A stretch of DNA of 64,000 bases from Nymphaea colorata (Eukaryota; Streptophyta; Magnoliopsida; Nymphaeales; Nymphaeaceae). The position numbers and the translations under genes were made by a program. Numbering within the stretch: the stretch's first letter is position 1; each line of letters opens with the position of its first letter. This document shows, piece after piece, positions 50,901-64,000 of the stretch. The notes under the pieces are model-generated. The model made no database searches. It was not told where the DNA came from and saw only the letters and a program-made list of their open reading frames with translations. The stretch covers positions 14,348,629-14,412,628 of the forward strand of contig NC_045149.1 in NCBI RefSeq assembly GCF_008831285.2. Direction: 5' to 3'.

Positions 50901-53900
50901 CATTTGAGCACGCATATTTCATTGAATGTGATAAACTTGTTGGTACATCCACGTTGAATGATTTAGTGGATTTAAATCACAAGTTTGCATGAAAATGAAC
51001 GAAATTCAAGTGGTTCATTTGTTCTTTTATAGTTAATCTAATGTGTTTCACTTGTTATTACATGTATAAGGAATGATTTAAATGATTTTAATCTCCAATT
51101 CATATGGACACAAATCTGATGTATACATTAGTTTGATGCTTGTAGTTAGTCCAATAAGTAGAACTTTTTGTTTCATTGAATTAAATAAAGGGGTCAAACA
51201 AAAGCATAGATCCCACTTGTATCGATATAAACTTGTGATTTCAATCATTTAAATCATTCATTACACATACAATAACAAGTGAAACACATTAGATTAAATA
51301 TAGGGGAGCAAATTAACGACTTGAATTTTATTCATTCTCATACAAACTTGTGATTTTGATCAAATAAATCATTCAAAAAGGATGTACTAAAAAGTTAAAA
51401 ACATTCAATTAATATGTGTGATCAATGAATCGCTTAAATCCACTCGTGTTTATACGAACAACTGATTTCAATCGCTTATATTGCGTACTATAGATGTAAG
51501 GACAAGTTGAAGTACTAGGGATGAAACTAATGCATAGATTCCATTTCTAACTATATGATCAAGTGATTTCAATCATTTAAATCGTTCTTTATAGAAGTAA
51601 TAAACAGTGAAACACATTAAGTTAACTATAGGGATCAATTGAATGACTTGAATAAAAAACTAATCTGTGAATGTGCATAAACATGCATGTTGAATGATTT
51701 AGTGGAATGAAATCACAAGCTTTTATGTACATAAAAAACATTTAAGTTATTTACTTGTTGTATTTCAGTTAATATAATGTGTTTCGCTTGTTTTAACATT
51801 TATAACGAATGATTTAAATGGTTCAAACTAAAAGTTTATATGAAAAAAACAGATTCACGTCATTCGTTTGATCGCTTATCATTAGCTTAATGCGTTTCAC
51901 TTGTTATTCCATGTACAATGATTGATTTTGTTGATTGAAATCACAAGTTCAAATGGATGCAAATGGATTATACATTAGTTTGATCTCCTGTAGTTAATCC
52001 AATGAGTTGAACTTGTAGTTACATCAATAGAAAGGATCTAATGAATTGAAATCACAAGTTTGTATCAATACGAGTGGATTTAAGCGATTCATCTGAGCGC
52101 GCATATTTCATTGAATGCGATTAACTTGTTGCTACATCCACGTTGAATGATTTAGTGGATTTAAATCGCAAGTTTGCATGAAAATGAACGAAATTCAAGT
52201 GGTTCATTTGTTCTTTTATAGTTAATCTAATGTGTTTCACTTGTTATTACATGTATAAGGAATGATTTAAATGATTGAAACCTCCAATTCATATGGACAC
52301 AAATCTGATGTATGCATTAGTTTGATGCTTGTAGTTAGTCCAAGAAGTAGAACTTTTTGTTTCATTGAATTAAATAAAAGGGGTCAAACAAAAGCATAGA
52401 TCCCACTTGTATCGATATAAACTTGTGATTTCAATCATTTAAATCATCCATTACACATGTAATAACAAGTGAAACACATTAGATTAAATATAGGGGAGCA
52501 AATTAACGACTTGAATCTTATTCATTCTCATACAAACTTGTGATTTCGATCAAATAAATCATTCAAAATGGATGTACTAAAAGTTAAAACATTCAATTAA
52601 ATATGTGTGATCAAATGAATCGCTTAAATCCCACTCGTGTTTATACGAACAACTGATTTCAATCGCTTATATCGCGTACTATAGATGTAACACAATGTTT
52701 GAAAGTACTAGGGATGAAACTAATGCATAGATTCCATTTTAACTATATATCAAGTGATTTCAATCATTTAAATCGTTCTTTATAGAAGTAATAAACAGTG
52801 AAACACATTAGGTTAACTATAAGGGATCAATTGAATGACTTGAATAAAAACTAATCTGTGAATGTGCTTAAACATGCATGTTGAATGATTTAGTGGAATG
52901 AAATCACAAGCTTTATGTACATAAAAACATTTAAGTTATTTACTTGTTGTATTTCAGTTAATATAATGTGTTTCGCTTGTTTTACATTATAACGAATGAT
53001 TTAAATGGTTCAAACTAAAAGTTTATATGAAAAAAAAGATTCACGTCATTCGTTTGATCGCTTATCATTAGCTTAATGCGTTTCACTTGTTATTCCATGT
53101 ACAATGATTGATTTTGTTGATTGAAATCACAAGTTCAAATGGATGCAAATGGGATCTACGCATTAGTTTGATCTCTTGTAGTTAATCCAATGAGATGAAC
53201 TTGTAGTTACATCAATAGAAAGATCTAATGAATTGAAATCACAAGTTTGTATCAATACGAGTGGATTTAAGCGATTCATCTGAGCACGCATATTTCATTG
53301 AATGCGATTAACTTGTTGGTACATCCACGTTGAATGATTTAGTGGATTTAAATCGCAAGTTTGCATGAAAATGAACGAAATTCAAGTGGTTCATTTGTTC
53401 TTTTATAGTTAATCTAATGTGTTTCACTTGTTATTACATGTATAAGGAATGATTTAAATGATTGAAATCTCCAATTCATATGGACAAAATCTGATGTATA
53501 CATTAGTTTGATGCTTGTAGTTAGTCCAAGAAGTAGAACTTTTTGTTTCATTGAATTAAATAAAAGGGGTCAAACAAAAGCATAGATCCCACTTGTATCG
53601 ATATAAATTGTGATTTCAATCATTTAAATCATTCATTACACATGTAATAACAAGTGAAACACATTAGATTAAATATAGGGAGCAAATTAACGACTTGAAT
53701 TTATTCATTCTCATACAAACTTGTGATTTTGATCAAATAAATCATTCAAAATGGATGTACTAAAAAGTTAAAAACATTCAATTAAATATGTGTGATCAAA
53801 TGAATCGCTTAAATCCCACTCGTGTTTATACGAACAACTGATTTCAATCGCTTATATCCGTACTATAGATGTAAGACAAGTTGATTAAGTACTAGGGATG

Positions 53901-56004
53901 AAACTAATGCATATTCCATTTCTAACTATATGATCAGTGATTTCAATCATTTAAATCGTTCTTTATAGAAGTAATAAACAGTGAAACACATTAGTTAACT
54001 ATAAGGGATCAATTGAATGACTTGAATCAAAAACTAATCTGTGAATGTGCATAAACATGCATGTTGAATGATTTAGTGGAATGAAATCACAAGCTTTTAT
54101 GTACATAAAAACATTTAAGTTATTACTTGTTGTATTTCAGTTAATATAATGTGTTTCGCTTGTTTTACATTTATAACGAATGATTTAAATGGTTCAAACT
54201 AAAAGTTTATATGAAAAAAAGAGATTCACATCATTTGTTTGATCGCTTATCATTAGCTTAATGCGTTTCATTGTTATTCATGTACAATGATTGATTTTGT
54301 TGATTGAAATCACAAGTTCAAATGGATGCAAATGAGATTACGCATTAGTTTGATCTCTGTAGTTAATCCAATGAGTTGAACTTGTAGTTACATCAATAGA
54401 AAGGATCTAATGAATTGAAATCACAAGTTTGTATCAATACGAGTGGGATTTAAGCGATTCATCTGAGCACGCATATTTCATTGAATGCGATAACTTGTTG
54501 TACATCCACGTTGAATGATTTAGTGGATTTAAATCGCAAGTTTGCATGAAAATGAACGAAATTCAAGTGGTTCATTTGTTCTTTTATAGTTAATCTAATG
54601 TGTTTCACTTGTTATTACATGTATAAGAATGATTTAAATGATTGAAACTCCAATTCATGTGACAAAATCTGATGTATGCATTAGTTTGATGCTTGTAGTT
54701 AGTCAAGAAGTAGAACTTTTTCTTTCATTGAATTAAATAAAAGGGGTCAAACAAAAGCATAGATCCCACTTGTATCGATATAAACTTGTGATTTCAATCA
54801 TTTAAATCATTATTACACATGTAATAACAAGTGAAACACATTAGATTAAATATAGGGGAGCAAATTAACGACTTGAATCTTATTCATTCTCATACAAACT
54901 TGTGATTTCGATCAAATAAATCATTCAAAATGGATGTACTAAAAAGTTAAAAACATTCAATTAATATGTGTGATCAAATGAATAGCTTAAATCCCACTCG
55001 TGTTTATACGAACAACTGATTTCAATCGCTTATATCGCTACTATAGATGTAACGACAAGTTGAATTCTTTCGATAAGTACTAGGGATGAAACTAAGCATT
55101 CCATTTTTAACTATATGATCAGGTGATTTCAATCATTTAAATCGTTCTTTATAGAAGTAATAAACAGTGAAACACATTAGGTTAACTATAAGGGATCAAT
55201 TGAATGACTTGAATCAAAACTAATCTGTGAATGTGCTTAAACATGCATGTTGAATGATTTAGTGGAATGAAATCACAAGCTTTTATGTACATAAAGACAT
55301 TTAAGTTATTTACTTGTTGTATTTCAGTTAATATAATGTGTTTCCTTGTTTTAGCATCTATAACGAATGATTTAAATGGTTCAAACTAAAAGTTTATATG
55401 AAAAAAAGAGATTCACGTCATTCGTTTGATCGCTTATCATTAGCTTAATGCGTTTCACTTTTATTACATGTACAATGATTGATTTGTTGATTGAAATCAC
55501 AAGTTCAAATGGATGGAAATGAGATCTACGCATTAGTTTGATCTCTTGTAGTTAATCCAATGAGTTGAACTTGTAGTTACATCAATAGTAAGGATCTAAT
55601 GAATTGAAATCACAATTGTATCAATACGAGTGGGATTTAAGCGATTCATCTGAGCACGCATATTTCATTGATGCGATTAACTTGTTGCTACATCACGTTG
55701 AATGATTTAGTGGATTTAAATCGCAAGTTTGCATGAAATGAACGAAATTCAAGTGGTTCATTTGTTTTTTATAGTTAATCTAATGTGTTTCACTTGTTAT
55801 TACATGTATAGGAATGATTTAATGATTGAAACTCAATTCATATGGACAAAATCTGATGTATGCATTAGTTTGATGCTTGAGTTAGTCCAAGAAGTAGAAC
55901 TTTTTGTTTCATGAATTAAATAAAGGGTCAAACAAAAGCATAGATCCACTTGTATCGATATAAACTTGTGATTTCAATCATTAAATCATTCATTACAATG
56001 TAAT

Positions 56005-56160
56005 AACATGAAATCAGTGTTCATTGTATTTTATTTAATCATATGGTATGTTAAATGTAAATGAATTAAATGATAATCTCAATTATATGGACACAATCTG
56101 ATGTAACATTTTTGATCTTGTAGTTAGTCCAAGAATAGAATTTTTTTCATTGAATTAAAT
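56005..56160. repeat. Irregular junction in the satellite
   Basis: A complement-orientation block is broken here: TTACAATGTAATAACATGAAA passes directly into degraded reverse-orientation sequence, and the usual intervening sub-units are missing. The following AGTCCAAGAATAG motif and GGGGTCAAAC restart the normal unit. It is either a recombination scar or a low-quality assembly join. The surrounding 52-56 kb also has many single-base deletions. Confidence 0.7.
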
Positions 56161-56599
56161 AAAAGGGGTCAAACAAAAGCATAGATCCCACTTGTATCGA
56201 ATAAAATTGTGATTTCAATCATTTAAATCATTCATTACACATTAATAACAGTGAAACACATTAGATTAAATATAGGGAGCAATTAACGACTTGAATTTTA
56301 TTCATTCTCATACAAACTTGTGATTTCGATCAAATAAATCATTCAAAATGGATGTACTAAAAGTTAAAAACATTCAATTAAATATGTGTGATCAAATGAA
56401 TAGCTTAAATCCCACTCGTGTTTATACGAACAACTGATTTCAATCGCTTATATCGCGTACTATAGATGTAACGACAAGTGAATTCTTTCGATTAAGTACT
56501 AGGGATGAAACTAATGCATAGATTCCATTTTTAACTATATGATCAAGTGATTTCAATCATTTAAATCGTTCTTTATAGAAGTAATAAACAGTGAAACAC

Positions 56600-59500
56600 A
56601 TTAGGTTAACTATAAGGATCAATTGAATGACTTGAATCAAAAACTAATCTGTGAATGTGCTTAAACATGCATGTTGAATGATTTAGTGGAATGAAATCAC
56701 AAGCTTTTATGTACATAAAAACATTTAAGTTATTTACTTGTTGTATTTCAGTTAATATAATGTGTTTCGCTTGTTTTACATTATAACGAATGATTTAAAT
56801 GGTTCAAACTAAAAGTTTATATGAAAAAAAGAGATTCACGTCATTCGTTTGATCGCTTATCATTAGCTTAATGCGTTTCACTTGTTATTACATGTACAAT
56901 GATTGATTTTGTTGATTGAAATCACAAGTTCAAATGGATGCAAATGGGATCTACGCATTAGTTTGATCTCTTGTAGTTAATCCAATGAGATGAACTTGTA
57001 GTTACATCAATAGAAAGAATCTAATGAATTGAAATCACAAGTTTGTATCAATACGAGTGGGATTTAAGCGATTCATCTGAGCACGCATATTTCATTGAAT
57101 GTGATAACTTGTTGGTACATCCACGTTGAATGATTTAGTGGATTTAAATCGCAAGTTTGCATGAAAATGAACGAAATTCAAGTGGTTCATTTGTTCTTTT
57201 ATAGTTAATCTAATGTGTTTCACTTGTTATTACATGTATAAGGAATGATTTAAATGATTGAAATCTCCAATTCATATGGACACAAATCTGATGTATACAT
57301 TAGTTTGATGCTTGTAGTTAGTCCAAGAGTAGAACTTTTTGTTTCATTGAATTAAATAAAAGGGGTCAAACAAAAGCATAGATCCCACTTGTATCGATAT
57401 AAACTTGTGATTTCAATCATTTAAATCATTTATTACACATGTAATAACAAGTGAAACACATTAGATTAAATATAGGGGAGCAAATTAACGACTTGAATCT
57501 TATTCATTCTCATACAAACTTGTGATTTCGATCAAATAAATCATTCAAAATGGATGTACTAAAAGTTAAAACATTCAATTAAATATGTGTGATCAAATGA
57601 ATAGCTTAAATCCCACTCGTGTTTATACGAACAACTGATTTCAATCGCTTATATCCGTACTATAGATGTAACGACAAGTTGAATTCTTTCGATTAAGTAC
57701 TAGGGATGAAACTAATGCATAGATTCCATTTTAACTATATGATCAGGTGATTTCAATCATTTAAATCGTTCTTTATAGAAGTAATAAACAGTGAAACACA
57801 TTAGGTTAACTATAAGGGATCAATTGAATGACTTGAATCAAAAACTAATCTGTGAATGTGCTTAAACATGCATGTTGAATGATTTAGTGGAATGAAATCA
57901 CAAGCTTTTATGTACATAAAAGACATTTAAGTTATTTACTTGTTGTATTTCAGTTAATATAATGTGTTTCGCTTGTTTTAGCATCTATAACGAATGATTT
58001 AAATGGTTCAAACTAAAAGTTTATATGAAAAAAAGAGATTCACGTCATTCGTTTGATCGCTTATCATTAGCTTAATGCGTTTCACTTGTTATTACATGTA
58101 CAATGATTGATTTTGTTGATTGAAATCACAAGTTCAAATGGATGCAAATGGGATCTACGCATTAGTTTGATCTCTTGTAGTTAATCCAATGAGTTGAACT
58201 TGTAGTTACATCAATAGTAAGATCTAATGAATTGAAATCACAAGTTTGTATCAATACGAGTGGGATTTAAGCGATTCATCTGAGCACGCATATTTCATTG
58301 AATGCGATTAACTTGTTGCTACATCCACGTTGAATGATTTAGTGGATTTAAATCGCAAGTTTGCATGAAAATGAACGAAATTCAAGTGGTTCATTTGTTC
58401 TTTTATAGTTAATCTAATGTGTTTCACTTGTTATTACATGTATAAGGAATGATTTAAATGATTGAAACCTCCAATTCATATGGACACAAATCTGATGTAT
58501 GCATTAGTTTGATGCTTGTAGTTAGTCCAAGAAGTAGAACTTTTTGTTTCATTGAATTAAATAAAAGGGGTCAAACAAAAGCATAGATCCCACTTGTATC
58601 GATATAAACTTGTGATTTCAATCATTTAAATCATTCATTACACATGTAATAACAAGTGAAACACATTAGATTAAATATAGGGGAGCAAATTAACGACTTG
58701 AATTTATTCATTCTCATACAAACTTGTGATTTCGATCAAATAAATCATTCAAAATGGATGTACTAAAAAGTTAAAAACATTCAATTAAATATGTGTGATC
58801 AAATGAATCGCTTAAATCCCACTCGTGTTTATACGAACAACTGATTTCAATCGCTTATATCGCGTACTATAGATGTAACGACAAGTTGATTCTTCGATAA
58901 GTACTAGGGATGAAACTAATGCATAGATTCCATTTTAACTATATGATCAGGTGATTTCAATCATTTAAATCGTTCTTTATAGAAGTAATAAACAGTGAAA
59001 CACATTAGGTTAACTATAAGGGATCAATTGAATGACTTGAATAAAAACTAATCTGTGAATGTGCTTAAACATGCATGTTGAATGATTTAGTGGAATGAAA
59101 TCACAAGCTTTATGTACATAAAAACATTTAAGTTATTTACTTGTTGTATTTCAGTTAATATAATGTGTTTCGCTTGTTTTACATCTATAACGAATGATTT
59201 AAATGGTTCAAACTAAAAGTTTATATGAAAAAAGAGATTCACGTCATTCGTTTGATCGCTTATCATTAGCTTAATGCGTTTCACTTGTTATTACATGTAC
59301 AATGATTGATTTTGTTGATTGAAATCACAAGTTCAAATGGATGCAAATGGATCTACGCATTAGTTTGATCTCTTGTAGTTAATCCAATGAGTGAACTTGT
59401 AGTTACATCAATAGAAAGAATCTAATGAATTGAAATCACAAGTTTGTATCAATACGAGTGGGATTTAAGCGATTCATCTGAGCACGCATATTTCATTGAA

Positions 59501-62500
59501 TGTGATAAACTTGTTGTACATCCACGTTGAATGATTTAGTGGATTTAAATCGCAAGTTTGCATGAAAATGAACGAAATTCAAGTGGTTCATTTGTTCTTT
59601 TATAGTTAATCTAATGTGTTTCACTTGTTATTACATGTATAAGGAATGATTAAATGATTGAAATCTCCAATTCATATGGACACAAATCTGATGTATACAT
59701 TAGTTTGATGCTTGTAGTTAGTCCAAGAAGTAGAACTTTTGTTTCATGAATTAAATAAAAGGGGTCAAACAAAAGCATAGATCCCACTTGTATCGATATA
59801 AACTTGTGATTTCAATCATTTAAATCATTCATTACACATGTAATAACAAGTGAAACACATTAGATTAAATATAGGGGAGCAAATTAACGACTTGAATCTT
59901 ATTCATTCTCATACAAACTTGTGATTTCGATCAAATAAATCATTCAAAATGGATGTACTAAAAGTTAAAAACATTCAATTAAATATGTGTGATCAAATGA
60001 ATCGCTTAAATCCCACTCGTGTTTATACGAACAACTGATTTCAATCGCTTATATCGCGTACTATAGATGTAACGACAAGTTGAATTCTTTCGATTAAGTA
60101 CTAGGGATGAAACTAATGCATAGATTCCATTTTTAACTATATGATCAGGTGATTTCAATCATTTAAATCGTTCTTTATAGAAGTAATAAACAGTGAAACA
60201 CATTAGGTTAACTATAAGGGATCAATTGAATGACTTGAATAAAAACTAATCTGTGAATGTGCTTAAACATGCATGTTGAATGATTTAGTGGAATGAAATC
60301 ACAAGCTTTTATGTACATAAAAACATTTAAGTTATTTACTTGTTGTATTTCAGTTAATATAATGTGTTTCGCTTGTTTTACATCTATAACGAATGATTTA
60401 AATGGTTCAACTAAAAGTTTATATGAAAAAAAGAGATTCACGTCATTCGTTTGATCGCTTATCATTAGCTTAATGCGTTTCACTTGTTATACATGTACAA
60501 TGATTGATTTTGTTGATTGAAATCACAAGTTCAAATGGATGAAATGGGATCTACGCATTAGTTTGATCTCTTGTAGTTAATCCAATGAGTTGAACTTGTA
60601 GTTACATCAATAGTAAGGATCTAATGAATTGAAATCACAAGTTTGTATCAATACGAGTGGGATTTAAGCGATTCATCTGAGCACGCATATTTCATTGAAT
60701 GCGATAACTTGTTGCTACATCCACGTTGAATGATTTAGTGGATTTAAATCGCAAGTTTGCATGAAAATGAACGAAATTCAAGTGGTTCATTTGTTCTTTT
60801 ATAGTTAATCTAATGTGTTTCACTTGTTATTACATGTATAAGGAATGATTTAAATGATTGAAACCTCCAATTCATATGGACACAAATCTGATGTATGCAT
60901 TAGTTTGATGCTTGTAGTTAGTCCAAGAAGTAGAACTTTTTGTTTCATTGAATTAAATAAAAGGGGTCAAACAAAAGCATAGATCCCACTTGTATCGATA
61001 TAAACTTGTGATTTCAATCATTTAATCATTCATTACACATGTAATAACAAGTGAAACACATTAGATTAAATATAGGGAGCAAATTAACGACTTGAATCTT
61101 ATTCATTCTCATACAAACTTGTGATTTCGATCAAATAAATCATTCAAAATGGATGTACTAAAAGTTAAAAACATTCAATTAAATATGTGTGATCAAATGA
61201 ATAGCTTAAATCCCACTCGTGTTTATACGAACAACTGATTTCAATCGCTTATATCGCGTACTATAGATGTAACGACAAGTTGAATTCTTTCGATAAGTAC
61301 TAGGGATGAAACTAATGCATAGATTCCATTTTAACTATATGATCAGGTGATTTCAATCATTTAAATCGTTCTTTATAGAAGTAATAAACAGTGAAACACA
61401 TTAGGTTAACTATAAGGGATCAATTGAATGACTTGAATAAAAACTAATCTGTGAATGTGCTTAAACATGCATGTTGAATGATTTAGTGGAATGAAATCAC
61501 AAGCTTTTATGTACATAAAAGACATTTAAGTTATTTACTTGTTGTATTTCAGTTAATATAATGTGTTTCGCTTGTTTTAGCATCTATAACGAATGATTTA
61601 AATGGTTCAAACTAAAAGTTTATATGAAAAAAGAGATTCACGTCATTCGTTTGATCGCTTATCATTAGCTTAATGCGTTTCACTTGTTATTACATGTACA
61701 ATGATTGATTTTGTTGATTGAAATCACAAGTTCAAATGGATGCAAATGGGATTACGCATTAGTTTGATCTCTGTAGTTAATCCAATGAGTTGAACTTGTA
61801 GTTACATCAATAGAAAAGATCTAATGAATTGAAATCACAAGTTTGTATCAATACGAGTGGGATTTAAGCGATTCATCTGAGCACGCATATTTCATTGAAT
61901 GTGATAAACTTGTTGGTACATCCACGTTGAATGATTAGTGGATTTAAATCACAAGTTTGCATGAAAATGAACGAAATTCAAGTGGTTCATTTGTTCTTTA
62001 TAGTTAATCTAATGTGTTTCACTGTTATTACATGTATAAGGAATGATTTAAATGATTGAAACCTCCAATTCATATGGACACAAATCTGATGTATACATTA
62101 GTTGATGCTTGTAGTTAGTCCAAGAAGTAGAACTTTTTTGTTTCATTGAATTAAATAAAAGGGGTCAAACAAAAGCATAGATCCCACTTGTATCGATATA
62201 AACTTGTGATTTCAATCATTTAAATCATTCATTACACATGTAATAACAAGTGAAACACATTAGATTAAATATAGGGAGCAAATTAACGACTTGAATCTTA
62301 TTCATTCTCATACAAACTTGTGATTTCGATCAAATAAATCATTCAAAATGGATGTACTAAAAAGTTAAAAACATTCAATTAAATATGTGTGATCAAATGA
62401 ATAGCTTAAATCTCACTCGTGTTTATACGAACAACTGATTTCAATCGCTTATATCCCGTACTATAGATGTAACGACAAGTTGAATTCTTTCGATTAAGTA

Positions 62501-64000
62501 CTAGGGATGAAACTAATGCATAGATTCCATTTTTAACTATATGATCAGGTGATTTCAATCATTTAAATCGTTCTTTATAGAAGTAATAAACAGTGAAACA
62601 CATTAGGTTAACTATAAGGGATCAATTGAATGACTTGAATCAAAAAACTAATCTGTGAATGTGCTTAAACATGCATGTTGAATGATTTAGTGGAATGAAA
62701 TCACAAGCTTTTATGTACATAAAAGACATTTAAGTTATTTACTTGTTGTATTTCAGTTAATATAATGTGTTTCGCTTGTTTTAGCATCTATAACGAATGA
62801 TTTAAATGGTTCAAACTAAAAGTTTATATGAAAAAAAGAGATTCACGTCATTCGTTTGATCGCTTATCATTAGCTTAATGCGTTTCACTTGTTACTACAT
62901 GTACAATGATTGATTTGTTGATTGAAATCACAAGTTCAAATGGATGGAAATGGATCTACGCATTAGTTTGATCTCTTGTAGTTAATCCAATGAGTTGAAC
63001 TTGTAGTTACATCAATAGTAAGGATCTAATGAATTGAAATCACAAGTTTGTATCAATACGAGTGGGATTTAAGCGATTCATCTGAGCACACATATTTCAT
63101 TGAATGCGATTAACTTGTTGCTACATCCACGTTGAATGATTTAGTGGATTTAAATCGCAAGTTTGCTTGAAAATGAACGAAATTCAAGTGGTTCATTTGT
63201 TCTTTTATAGTTAATCTAATGTGTTTCACTTGTTATTACATGTATAAGGAATGATTTAAATGATTGAAACCTCCAATTCATATGGACACAAATCTGATGT
63301 ATACATTAGTTGATGCTTGTAGTTAGTCCAAGAAGTAGAACTTTTTGTTTCATTGAATTAAATAAAAGGGGTCAAACAAAAGCAATAGATCCCACTTGTA
63401 TCGATATAAACTTGTGATTTCAATCATTTAAATCATTCATTACACATGTAATAACAAGTGAAACACATTAGATTAAATATAGGGGAGCAAATTAGCGACT
63501 TGAATCTTATTCATTCTCATACAAACTTGTGATTTCGATCAAATAAATCATTCAAAATGGATGTACTAACAAGTTAAAAACATTCAATTAAATATGTGTG
63601 ATCAAATGAATAGCTTAAATCCCACTCGTGTTTATACGAAAACTGATTTCAATCGCTTATATCGCGTACTATAGATGTAACGACAAGTTGAATTCTTTCG
63701 ATTAAGTACTAGGATGAAACTAATGCATAGATTCCATTTTTAACTATATTATCTGGTGATTTCAATCATTTAAATCGTTCTTTATAGAAGTAATAAACAG
63801 TGAAACACATTAGGTTAACTATAAGGGATCAATTGAATGACTTGAATAAAAACTAATGCTGTGAATGTGCTTAAACATGCATATTGAATGATTTATTGGA
63901 ATGAAATCACAAGCTTTTATGTACATAAAGACATTTAAGTTATTTACTTGTTGTATTTCAGTTAATATAATGTGTTTCACTTGTTATTACATCTATAACG
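56600..64000. repeat. Dimeric higher-order repeat of the 1.2-kb unit (about 2.4 kb)
   Basis: Successive 1.2-kb units alternate between two linked variant sets. Type A has AATAGAAAGAATC or similar, GTGATAA with TTGTTGGTACATCC, GAAATCTCC and GTATACATTAG. Type B has AATAGTAAGGATC, GCGATTAA with TTGTTGCTACATCC, GAAACCTCC and GTATGCATTAG. From about 56.7 kb the order is A, B, A, B, A, B, with mixed markers only in the last two units. Confidence 0.8.

Larger units (their letters stand above)
32672..64000. repeat. Satellite array, right part
   Basis: Continuation of the same satellite to the end of the window. In the most regular part, the marker GGGGTCAAAC falls at 57,362, 58,567, 59,761, 60,963, 62,161 and 63,368, so the unit is 1,194-1,207 bp. 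Within one unit (for example 62,161-63,367) four sub-units read GTGATTTCAATC (near 62,206, 62,318, 62,432, 62,545) and then about six read the complement, GAAATCACAAG and its variants (near 62,697, 62,808, 62,924, 63,037, 63,152, 63,265). No gene is visible. Confidence 0.96.

Noticed and set aside
18909-64000. Short open frames within the satellite (for example 21,603-21,830, 39,637-39,918, 46,590-46,778, 55,729-55,914 and 60,208-60,483)
   Set aside because: They follow the repeat unit, carry frame-breaking indels in neighbouring units, and resemble no protein.
18909-64000. CRISPR-like array
   Set aside because: Repeats of about 113 bp that alternate in orientation, with related rather than unique intervening sequence, in plant nuclear DNA. 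This is satellite DNA.
16831-64000. Calling the array centromeric
   Set aside because: A satellite with higher-order structure and an embedded retroelement would fit, but sequence alone cannot separate centromeric, pericentromeric, subtelomeric or knob satellite; no telomere repeat was seen.
1-64000. tRNA, rRNA or other structured RNA genes
   Set aside because: No recognisable rRNA segment or tRNA A/B-box pair with cloverleaf was noticed on either strand.

Overview
This looks like nuclear DNA from a flowering plant. The window holds intron-containing fragments of typical plant nuclear genes (a Kelch-phosphatase of the BSL family, a DG1-type plastid PPR protein, the plant sterol enzyme cycloeucalenol cycloisomerase, and a plant 'gar2-like' C2-NT/coiled-coil protein), a Ty1/copia retrotransposon remnant, and about 47 kb of AT-rich satellite DNA. 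I cannot name the species. I see no complete, intact protein-coding gene.

Layout. 1-16,830 is a low-copy mosaic of gene fragments. BSL Kelch exons (minus) lie at 467-719, inside a region bracketed by a 326-bp direct repeat (1-326 and 1400-1725). About 2 kb follows with nothing recognisable. Two PPR exons (minus) lie at 3868-4142. A large, recent tandem segmental duplication comes next (copy 1 4762-8406, copy 2 9642-12583, about 4.88 kb apart). Each copy carries one cycloeucalenol cycloisomerase exon (minus) and part of a gar2-like pseudogene (plus). The gar2-like pseudogene continues from copy 2 to 14,546. Two further, different exons of cycloeucalenol cycloisomerase occur on the plus strand at 15,263-15,304 and 16,126-16,200. 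Between the two duplicate copies is a GC-rich patch with an (AG)n microsatellite that resembles a plant 5' UTR/promoter.

16,831-64,000 is one satellite array. It is interrupted close to its edge by a 5'-truncated copia element (about 16,934-18,908, minus strand) and by a 100-base run of N (32,572-32,671). The satellite has a nested structure. Sub-units of about 113-115 bp are grouped in two blocks of opposite orientation (about four one way, about six the other) to make a unit of about 1.2 kb. In the right part (about 56.6-64 kb) two variants of that unit alternate, giving a higher-order repeat of about 2.4 kb. The outer edge (about 18.9-24 kb) is more divergent. Three copies of a large palindrome interrupt the regular array.

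A key caution concerns the assembly. The 9.0 kb before the N gap (23,575-32,571) and the 9.0 kb after it (32,672-41,651) are near-copies in the same order. This is what two overlapping contigs placed end-to-end without merging would look like, so part of this array is probably represented twice. The gene fragments do not form a working pathway. They look like captured or shuffled genomic pieces, kept with their introns, at the edge of a satellite block.
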